From assembly GCA_016202695.1 (NCBI GenBank), contig JACQOE010000094.1:1-64000 (forward strand): a stretch of DNA of 64,000 bases, written 5' to 3'. A program made the position numbers and the translations under genes. The stretch comes from Pseudomonadota bacterium. Its GTDB lineage: Bacteria > Pseudomonadota > Alphaproteobacteria > JACQOE01. Shown here in pieces: positions 58,385 through 64,000 of the stretch. Positions within the stretch are counted from its first letter, which is position 1. The number at the start of each line of letters is the position of its first letter. A model generated the notes under the pieces. That model did not search any database and had not been told where the DNA came from. It was given only the letters and a program-made list of their open reading frames with translations.

Positions 58385-59341
58385 TCACGCCTCCGCCGGC
58401 TGGGCCGCGGCGAGGAGCGCGCGGGCGCGGGCGCAGTCGCGGCGGATCTGGGCGACGAGCGCGTCGCGGCCGGCGAAGCGGCGCTCGGGGCGGACGTAGT
58501 CGATCAGCCGGACCCTGATGTGGCACCCGTAGAGGTCGCCGGCGAAGTCGAAGAGGTGGACCTCGAGCAGCACCCGCCCGCCGCCGAAGGTCGGCCGCCG
58601 GCCGAGGTTCGCCACCCCGTCGTGCCAGAGGGTGGTCCCGCCCGCATCCACCCCGGCGCGGACCGCGTAGACACCGTGCGCGGGCTCAAGATACTCGCCC
58701 AGGCCGAGGTTGGCGGTGGGGAAGCCGAGCCCGGCGCCGCGCGACTCGCCCGCCTCCACCCGCCCCTCGATCTCCCACGGCCGTCCCAGCATCTCGGCGG
58801 CGGCGCGCGGGTTTCCGGCGACCAGCGCCTCTCGGATCAGGGTCGAGGAGAACACCCGGCCCGAGTCGTCGGCCCGGGGCGCGACCTCGGTGAAGCCGAC
58901 GCCGCACTCGCCGGCGAGACGGGCGAGCAGCCGGGCGTTGCCGCGGCGGCGGTGGCCGAAGACGAAGTCGTAGCCGGCGACCGCATGACGGAGCGCCAGG
59001 CCCTCGACCAGCACCGTCCGGACGAACGCCTCGGCCTCGAGCCTGGCGAACTCGAGGTCGAAGCCGAGGACGAAGAGGAGGTCGACCCCGAGCGCCTGGA
59101 TGGCGTGCGTCTTCGGCCGGAACGGCGTCAGCCGGAAGGGGGGATCGTCGGGGCGAAAGACGCTTCGCGGATGCGGCTCGAGGGTGAGCACCGCGTGCGG
59201 CGCCCCGAGCCGGCGGGCGATGCGGCCGGCCTCGGCTATCACCGCCCGGTGGCCGAGGTGGACGCCGTCGAAGTTGCCGAGCGCGGCGACCGAGCCGCGG
59301 GCGTCGGGCGGAAGCTGGTCGGTGTGGCGAAAGAGCCGCAT
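58385..59341 (-). CDS. ribF: Bifunctional riboflavin kinase/FAD synthetase
   Basis: A 318-residue two-domain enzyme making FMN and FAD. The N-terminal adenylyltransferase domain has ALGNFDGVHLGHRAVI and the later SSTLIREALVAGN. The C-terminal kinase domain has GFPTANLGLGEYLEPAHGVYAVR and LLEVHLFDFAGDLYG. Start is ATG 59341. It lies upstream of ileS on the same strand with a 240-nt gap; the pair is a common neighbourhood in proteobacteria. No FMN riboswitch motif was seen in the 86 nt before it. Confidence 0.95.
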   Translation of the reverse strand: MRLFRHTDQLPPDARGSVAALGNFDGVHLGHRAVIAEAGRIARRLGAPHAVLTLEPHPRSVFRPDDPPFRLTPFRPKTHAIQALGVDLLFVLGFDLEFARLEAEAFVRTVLVEGLALRHAVAGYDFVFGHRRRGNARLLARLAGECGVGFTEVAPRADDSGRVFSSTLIREALVAGNPRAAAEMLGRPWEIEGRVEAGESRGAGLGFPTANLGLGEYLEPAHGVYAVRAGVDAGGTTLWHDGVANLGRRPTFGGGRVLLEVHLFDFAGDLYGCHIRVRLIDYVRPERRFAGRDALVAQIRRDCARARALLAAAQPAEA

Positions 59342-59427
59342 GGCGCGCGTTCTTAGCCCGCTTCCGGCGGGGGGTCAAACGCCGCCGCCGGGGCCGGCGG
59401 CGCGGGGGAGGAACGCGGCGCCGGGGA

Positions 59428-59865
59428 TCAGGCGCGCGAGGGAACGAGGACGGTCGCGTGGCCCTCGATCACGATCTTGTTGCCGACCAGGCAGGTCGTC
59501 CGCAGCACCACCCGGCGCTTGCCGGGAACCAGCTCGGTCACCTCGACCCGGGCCTCGACCGTATCGCCGATGTGGACCGGGCCGGTGAAGCGGAGGTCCT
59601 GGCCGAGATAGATGCAGCCGGGACCGGGGAGCTGGGTACCGAGCACGGTGGAGATGAAACTCGCGGTCAGGAGCCCGTGGGCGATGCGGCCGCCGAACGG
59701 GGACTGCCGGGCGTAGTCCTCGTCCAGGTGGACCGGGTTGGTATCGCCCGAGACCCCGGCGAAAAGGACGATGTCGTCGTCGGTCACGGTCTTGGCGAAG
59801 GCCGAGGACATACCGACGGAGAGGTCCTCGAAGGCGTATCCACCCGTGCCGTTCGGCTTGGTCAT
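59428..59865 (-). CDS. MaoC-family (R)-enoyl-CoA hydratase-like protein
   Basis: A 145-residue hotdog-fold protein. GVSGDTNPVHLDEDYARQSP then FGGRIAHGLLTASFIS is the (R)-hydratase 2 motif with the Asp/His catalytic pair, as in PhaJ and MaoC proteins. It would hydrate enoyl-CoA to (R)-3-hydroxyacyl-CoA. Start ATG 59865 gives an N terminus (TKPNGTGGYAFEDLSVGM) of normal length; the frame continues to 60030 but is not conserved. A sigma70-like promoter lies 57-85 nt upstream (59922-59950). Confidence 0.87.
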   Translation of the reverse strand: MTKPNGTGGYAFEDLSVGMSSAFAKTVTDDDIVLFAGVSGDTNPVHLDEDYARQSPFGGRIAHGLLTASFISTVLGTQLPGPGCIYLGQDLRFTGPVHIGDTVEARVEVTELVPGKRRVVLRTTCLVGNKIVIEGHATVLVPSRA

Positions 59866-60075
59866 GGCCGGCCCATTTGGCATGAGGCGCCCTGATGTTG
59901 CGCCGCAATAAACCGGAGCAAAATATATGCCATGTCGCCGCACCGCACAAGAATCTCGCGGATCGGTCGTGTTGCGGACGCGAAAAGCGAGGCCGGGGCC
60001 GCGGCCGACGGCGACGGCGGCAGCGCCCATTCGGGGATGGATTCGCCGGCCGTCATCCAGTAGAAAAGAGGAAGG
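59866..60075. promoter_or_regulatory. Divergent intergenic region upstream of MaoC gene and EAL-type gene
   Basis: The whole 59866-60227 gap lacks a long gene. This left part contains an AT-rich island (59900-59930) and the leftward promoter at 59922-59950. The right part holds a short ORF with a strong ribosome binding site (60076-60222). No clear rightward promoter was found. Confidence 0.45.
59922..59950 (-). promoter_or_regulatory. Sigma70-like promoter of MaoC gene
   Basis: On the minus strand TTGTGC (59945-59950) and TATATT (59922-59927) are separated by 17 nt. The -10 matches the consensus in five of six positions, and the region is unusually AT-rich for this genome. The predicted transcript start is near 59914, about 50 nt before ATG 59865. 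Confidence 0.5.
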
Positions 60076-60222
60076 ATGGCGCGATCGGGACGGACGGGGC
60101 GGCCGCAGGATTCCGCCAAGCGGGCGGTTGCAACCGTGCGGTCACGAGTCAATGTATTCCTTTGGGCGCCGTCCGGGGCCGCCGCCGCGACGGCGCCCCT
60201 CGGGCCGGCGGGCTGCTGGTAG
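60076..60222 (+). CDS. Putative 48-codon leader ORF upstream of EAL-type gene
   Basis: ATG 60076 follows GAGGAAGG, one of the better ribosome binding sites here. The frame encodes 48 residues, starting MARSGRTGRP with many Arg and Lys in the first half, then a central VFLWAP and an Ala/Gly-rich end, stopping at TAG 60220-60222. The next gene starts 5 nt later, as in translationally coupled pairs. I recognise no family, and it could be a chance ORF. If real it may be a leader peptide or a small basic protein. Confidence 0.35.
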   Translation: MARSGRTGRPQDSAKRAVATVRSRVNVFLWAPSGAAAATAPLGPAGCW

Positions 60223-60227
60223 GGATC

Positions 60228-61472
60228 ATGGCCGAGTTCAAGTTCTCGTCCGACTCGATGCCGATGCAGGAGCACCTGCTCCTGGATTACGCCCAGCGGA
60301 TGGGGCACCGGCGCACCCGCCAGCATGCCGTCCACGTCCACCTCTCCCAGCTCCGCGGCTACAACCGCCGGCCCTATCACGTGCGGATCGCGGCCAAGGT
60401 CTTCGAGGACCTGATCAAGCTCTACGACGGCCAGTTGTTCGTGCTCGGAAACAACGACCTGGTGTTCATCTGGCGGGGCGACTCGTTCAACGAGGTCAAG
60501 CCGGCGGTCGAGACGCTGCGGTATCTCTTCCGTGCCGATCCCCTCGCCCAGGACGAGGCCGGCGCCGGCCCCAACGGCGCCTTCTGCACCTTCTACAACC
60601 TCTCGACCGACTACAAGGCGTTCCTCACCAAGGCGGTCCAGCTCCACGAGCTGGAGCGCAAGCGGGCGCTCTCGGGCGACTCCAAGCGCGGCCGCTTCGG
60701 CGACGAGGGTATGAAGCAGATCCGGCCCGTGCACCTGGCCAAGATCGAGGAGGTGCTGGCCCGGGCCAACCTGGTGGGCTTCATGCGCTGGCAGCCGGTC
60801 TGCGCCATCATCGCCGGGGCCAAGCCGCACCCCGTCTTCCAGGAGCTGTTCGTCGCCATCGCCGAGCTCGAGAAGAAGCTGGTGCCCGGCTTCAGCCTGG
60901 CGGCCGACCGCTGGCTGTTCCAGCAGCTCACCACCTCGCTCGACAGGCGGGTGATGGCGCTCCTGACCAGCGGCGCGGCACCGCTGCGCGGCAACTCGAT
61001 CAGCCTCAATCTCAACATCGCCACCGTCAACACCGACGAGTTCGATCGCTTCGCGCGGCTGCTCAAGGAGAAGTGGCAGGGCCGCGTGATCATCGAGATC
61101 GATCAGATCGACGTGATCGCCAACGTCGACCAGTACACCACCGCCCGCGACCGCATCCACGACCTCGGCTACCGCCTGTGCCTCGACGGGCTCAGCCACC
61201 TCTCGCTCCCCTTCATCGACCGCGAGAAGCTCAAGGCCGAGCTGGTGAAGGTGCGCTGGGAGCCGACCATCGTCGATGGCCTCGGCCCGGACCAGAGGAA
61301 GGACCTCGAGCAGGTCGTCCACAAGGCGGGGCGCGAGCGGGTGATCCTGAGCCGCTGCGAGGCCCCCGACGCCATCACCTTCGGCCAGTCGGTCGGCATC
61401 ACCCTGTTCCAGGGTCACCACGTCGAGACCCTGATCGACGACACCAGCCGCGCCAACGTCTTCCTTACCTGA
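60228..61472 (+). CDS. Degenerate GGDEF/EAL-domain protein
   Basis: A 414-residue cytoplasmic protein. Residues 30-110 resemble a GGDEF fold without its motif (HAVHVHLSQLRGYNRRPYHV, LFVLGNNDLVFIW). Residues 175-414 read as an EAL fold: WQPVCAIIAGAKPHPVFQEL in place of EAL, SISLNLNIATVNTDEF, IIEIDQIDVI, LGYRLCLDGLSHLSLPF instead of the metal-binding DDFGSG, then FQGHHVE. The catalytic Glu and metal Asp residues look lost, so it is probably not a phosphodiesterase; it may bind c-di-GMP or a protein partner. Such proteins occur across alphaproteobacteria. TAGGG precedes ATG 60228; a short ORF ends 5 nt upstream. Confidence 0.75.
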   Translation: MAEFKFSSDSMPMQEHLLLDYAQRMGHRRTRQHAVHVHLSQLRGYNRRPYHVRIAAKVFEDLIKLYDGQLFVLGNNDLVFIWRGDSFNEVKPAVETLRYLFRADPLAQDEAGAGPNGAFCTFYNLSTDYKAFLTKAVQLHELERKRALSGDSKRGRFGDEGMKQIRPVHLAKIEEVLARANLVGFMRWQPVCAIIAGAKPHPVFQELFVAIAELEKKLVPGFSLAADRWLFQQLTTSLDRRVMALLTSGAAPLRGNSISLNLNIATVNTDEFDRFARLLKEKWQGRVIIEIDQIDVIANVDQYTTARDRIHDLGYRLCLDGLSHLSLPFIDREKLKAELVKVRWEPTIVDGLGPDQRKDLEQVVHKAGRERVILSRCEAPDAITFGQSVGITLFQGHHVETLIDDTSRANVFLT

Positions 61473-61497
61473 GCGCGCTCTTGTGCTAACTTAGCCG

Positions 61498-61520
61498 CGC
61501 CCTCGCCCGCGGGGAGGGCG
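61498..61520. terminator. GC hairpin after EAL-type gene
   Basis: Stem CGCCCTC (61498-61504) / GAGGGCG (61514-61520) with a 9-nt loop, 26 nt after the stop at 61472 and 31 nt before the dehydratase start. There is no T run, so it may be a weak or Rho-assisted stop, or a leader structure for the next gene. Confidence 0.35.
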
Positions 61521-61551
61521 ACGCGCGTTTGCGAAGCGGGAACGTCCCCGG

Positions 61552-63288
61552 ATGGCGGCAGAGAGCCCACCGCGAAAGGCTTGGCGCAGCCGGCGCTGGT
61601 TCGGCGCCCGGGACCTCCGCGCCTTCGGTCACCGCTCGCGGCTCAAGCAGGCCGGCTTCACCGAGGCCGACTACGCGGAGAAGCCGGTCATCGCCGTCAT
61701 CAACACCTGGAGCGACATGAATCCCTGCCACGCCCACCTCCGGCAGCGGGCCGAGGAGGTGAAGCGGGGCGTCTTCCAGGCCGGCGGCTTTCCGGTCGAG
61801 CTTCCGGCCATGTCGCTCGGCGAGATCATGGTCAAGCCCACCACCATGCTCTATCGCAACCTCTTGGCGATGGAGGCCGAGGAGCTGCTGCGCTCGCACC
61901 CGGTCGACGGCGCGGTCCTCCTCGGCGGCTGCGACAAGACGACGCCGGCGCTCATCATGGGCGCGCTGAGCATGAACCTCCCCGCCATCTTCGTCCCCGC
62001 CGGGCCGATGCTGATCGGCCGCTGGCGGGGCGCGGCGCTGGGCAGCGGCAGCGATACCTGGAAGTACTGGGCCGAGCTTCGCGCCGGCAACATCACCGAG
62101 GCCGACTGGACCGAGATCGAGGGCGCGATCGCCCGCTCGCCCGGCATCTGCATGACCATGGGCACCGCCTCGACCATGACCGTCGTCGCCGAGGCGATGG
62201 GGTTCACCCTGCCCGGCGCGGCCTCGATCCCGGCGGTCGATTCGGGCCACGCCCGCATGGCCTCGGAGTCGGGCCGGGCGGCGGTCGAACTGGTCCGCCG
62301 CGGCCTCAGACCGAGCGACATCCTGAGCGAGGCGGCGATCCACAACGGCATCGTCGCCGCCATGGCCCTGGGCGGCTCGACCAACGCCGTGATCCACCTG
62401 CTCGCGCTCGCCCGGCGGGTCGGCGTCCCTCTCTCGCTCGATCGCTTCGACGCGGTCTCGCGGCTGACCCCGGTGATCGCCGACCTGCGCCCCTCGGGCC
62501 GCTGGCTGATGGAGGACTTCCACTACGCCGGGGGCTCGCGCGCCTTCCTCGCCCGCCTCGCGCCCCTGCTCCACCTCGGCTGCCTCACCGCCAACGGCCG
62601 CACCCTCGGCGACAATCTCGAGGGCGCGGTCGTCGCCAGCGACGAGGTCATCCGGCCGCTCGAGACCCCGCTCTCGGGCGAGGGCGGGATCGCCATCCTC
62701 AGGGGCAGCCTCGCCCCCGACGGGGCGGTCATCAAGCCGACCGCGGCCGGGGCCCGGTTCTTGCGCCATCGCGGCCGGGCGGTGGTGTTCGCCGACTACA
62801 ACGACATGGCCGCGCGCATCGACGACGAGGCGCTGGAGGTGGACGAGACCAGCGTCCTGGTGCTCAGGAACGCCGGCCCCCTGGGCGGCCCCGGCATGCC
62901 GGAATGGGGGATGCTGCCGATCCCCAGGAAGCTCCTCAGGCGGGGCGTGCGCGATATGGTCCGCGTCTCCGACGCGCGGATGAGCGGCACCAGCTACGGC
63001 ACCTGCGTGCTGCACGTCGCCCCCGAGTCCTTCGTCGGCGGACCGCTGGCCCTGGTCGAGAGCGGCGACACGATCGCGCTCGACGTGCCCGGGCGCCGGC
63101 TCGATCTCGTGGTCGAGGAGGCGGAGCTTGCCCGCCGGCGGGCGCGCTGGACACCGCCCCCTCCCCGCTACGGGCGCGGCTACGGGGCGCTCTTCTCGCG
63201 CCACGTCACCCAGGCCAACGAGGGCTGCGACTTCGACTTCCTGCACACCGACGCCGGCCCGCCCGTGCCCGAGCCCGAGATCCACTGA
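61552..63288 (+). CDS. IlvD/Edd family dehydratase (sugar-acid type)
   Basis: A 578-residue iron-sulfur dehydratase. The N terminus [20 protein letters not shown] and the loop [12 protein letters not shown]-like [14 protein letters not shown] suggest the pentonate/hexonate (L-arabinonate, D-xylonate) branch rather than dihydroxy-acid dehydratase IlvD. Cluster and Mg-site motifs: [26 protein letters not shown] and [14 protein letters not shown], then [19 protein letters not shown]. The enzyme would dehydrate a sugar acid to its 2-keto-3-deoxy form. No sugar dehydrogenase or transporter is in view. Start ATG 61552. Followed 94 nt later by fhs. Confidence 0.87.
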   Translation: MAAESPPRKAWRSRRWFGARDLRAFGHRSRLKQAGFTEADYAEKPVIAVINTWSDMNPCHAHLRQRAEEVKRGVFQAGGFPVELPAMSLGEIMVKPTTMLYRNLLAMEAEELLRSHPVDGAVLLGGCDKTTPALIMGALSMNLPAIFVPAGPMLIGRWRGAALGSGSDTWKYWAELRAGNITEADWTEIEGAIARSPGICMTMGTASTMTVVAEAMGFTLPGAASIPAVDSGHARMASESGRAAVELVRRGLRPSDILSEAAIHNGIVAAMALGGSTNAVIHLLALARRVGVPLSLDRFDAVSRLTPVIADLRPSGRWLMEDFHYAGGSRAFLARLAPLLHLGCLTANGRTLGDNLEGAVVASDEVIRPLETPLSGEGGIAILRGSLAPDGAVIKPTAAGARFLRHRGRAVVFADYNDMAARIDDEALEVDETSVLVLRNAGPLGGPGMPEWGMLPIPRKLLRRGVRDMVRVSDARMSGTSYGTCVLHVAPESFVGGPLALVESGDTIALDVPGRRLDLVVEEAELARRRARWTPPPPRYGRGYGALFSRHVTQANEGCDFDFLHTDAGPPVPEPEIH

Positions 63289-63382
63289 GCGGCGGCGAAG
63301 GCGAGCCTGCCACCGCATCCCGCGACGGCCCCGGAGCCGGGACCCACGCGACCACGACCATCCAGTCAGGGAAACGAAACCG

Positions 63383-64000
63383 ATGGCGACCGAGAAGAAG
63401 ATGGCGAGCGACATCGAGATCGCCCGCGCCGCCCGCATCCGGCCGATCCAGGAGATCGCGGCGCGGCTGGGCGTGCCCGAGGACGCCCTCAACCTCTACG
63501 GCCGCTACAAGGCCAAGATCGGCCTCGACTTCGTCGCCACGCTCAAGGACCGGCCGAACGGCCGGCTCATCCTGGTGACGGCGATGACGCCGACCCCCGC
63601 CGGCGAGGGCAAGACCACCACCACCGTCGGCCTCGCCGACGCCCTCAACCGCCTCGGCAAGAAGGCGGCGCTGTGCCTGCGCGAGCCGAGCCTCGGGCCG
63701 TGCTTCGGGGTCAAGGGGGGCGCGGCCGGCGGCGGCTACGCCCAGGTCGTGCCGATGGAGGACATCAACCTCCACTTCACCGGCGACTTCCACGCCGTCG
63801 GCACCGCCAACAACCTGCTCGCGGCGCTGGTCGACAACCACATCTACTGGACCAACGACCTCGGCATCGATCCCCGGCGGGTGAGCTGGCGCCGGGTGGT
63901 CGACATGAACGACCGCGCGCTCAGGAACATCGTCGTCTCGCTCGGCGGGGTGGCCAACGGCTTCCCGCGCGAGGACGGGTTCGATATCACGGTGGCCTCG
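63383..64000 (+). CDS. fhs: Formate-tetrahydrofolate ligase (partial, runs off the right edge)
   Basis: The first 206 residues of 10-formyl-THF synthetase, which ligates formate to tetrahydrofolate using ATP. The N terminus [20 protein letters not shown], the P-loop in [60 protein letters not shown] and [16 protein letters not shown] are clear. The full enzyme has about 555 residues, so roughly two thirds lies outside. Start ATG 63383 with AGGGAAA upstream. It would supply C1 units for purines, serine or formate assimilation. Confidence 0.95.
   Translation, partial: MATEKKMASDIEIARAARIRPIQEIAARLGVPEDALNLYGRYKAKIGLDFVATLKDRPNGRLILVTAMTPTPAGEGKTTTTVGLADALNRLGKKAALCLREPSLGPCFGVKGGAAGGGYAQVVPMEDINLHFTGDFHAVGTANNLLAALVDNHIYWTNDLGIDPRRVSWRRVVDMNDRALRNIVVSLGGVANGFPREDGFDITVAS

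Overview
This 64 kb window is very GC-rich (well above 70% by eye), gene-dense chromosomal DNA from an alphaproteobacterium, most likely a Rhodospirillales-type organism. The evidence is the gene content: class I lysyl-tRNA synthetase, Usg, the DUF374 acyltransferase / waaA / lpxK lipid A block, the ileS-lspA-DUF3035-M16-M16 string, the tadA / rluB / rsmD neighbourhood, a bacterial ETF-beta lysine methyltransferase, a plant-type GshA, and short palindromic repeats whose spurious translations (PGLVP-IHV..., DGRD-PGHD) are typical of this class. I see no rRNA or tRNA gene, CRISPR array, transposase or prophage block.

Layout. 0-8.3 kb: argE and an aspartoacylase-like gene, a small histone-H1-like gene, a HAD phosphatase, pyrD, a secreted small protein, an S24-fold regulator and lysK. 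8.4-13 kb: a DinG-type helicase, a TerB-domain protein, a MarR regulator and usg. 13-15.8 kb: a three-gene glycosyl-lipid cassette (GT2, LAB_N, GT39/ArnT-like). 15.8-24 kb, all on the minus strand: an ABC importer (livG, a fused livH-livM, and a binding protein) plus a 1165-residue fused GltD-like/PyrK-like flavoprotein. An 800-bp repeat-rich gap splits the permease from its binding protein. 24-35.6 kb: ctaA, tldD, an rsmE-gshA-chorismate mutase operon, ubiA with an ETF-KMT, a GAF/HD-GYP regulator, ubiD and pmbA. 35.7-41.4 kb: the envelope operon msbA-DUF374-waaA-lpxK-lpxL. 41.4-51.2 kb: an M23 peptidase coupled to xseA, then purD, tadA, a C26 amidotransferase, rluB, rsmD, mutL and pgi. 51.2-59.4 kb: two M16 peptidases, a DUF3035 lipoprotein, lspA, ileS and ribF. 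59.4-64 kb: a MaoC hydratase, a short ORF leading into a degenerate GGDEF/EAL protein, an IlvD/Edd-family dehydratase, and the start of fhs, which runs off the right edge.

Themes. Lipid A and outer-membrane biogenesis recur: MsbA, WaaA, LpxK, LpxL, the DUF374 acyltransferase, the GT2/LAB_N/GT39 cassette, LspA and DUF3035. Respiratory quinone and heme chemistry appear in ubiA, ubiD and ctaA. Tail-to-head overlaps of 4-14 nt are common, so most same-strand neighbours are probably translationally coupled.

The most unusual features are: the fused Nfn/GltD-PyrK-like flavoprotein; an M23 peptidase with no ATG/GTG/TTG before its signal peptide (apparent CTG start in a CTGA overlap) and an HxD in place of the HxH zinc motif; an S24-fold regulator lacking both residues of the Ser/Lys dyad; an RsmD with a histone-like basic tail; a 274-bp element with terminal inverted repeats inserted next to the ABC permease ribosome binding site; and two copies of a palindromic repeat whose cores are inverted relative to their flanks. 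All functional calls come from reading the sequence and known family motifs; no database search was run.
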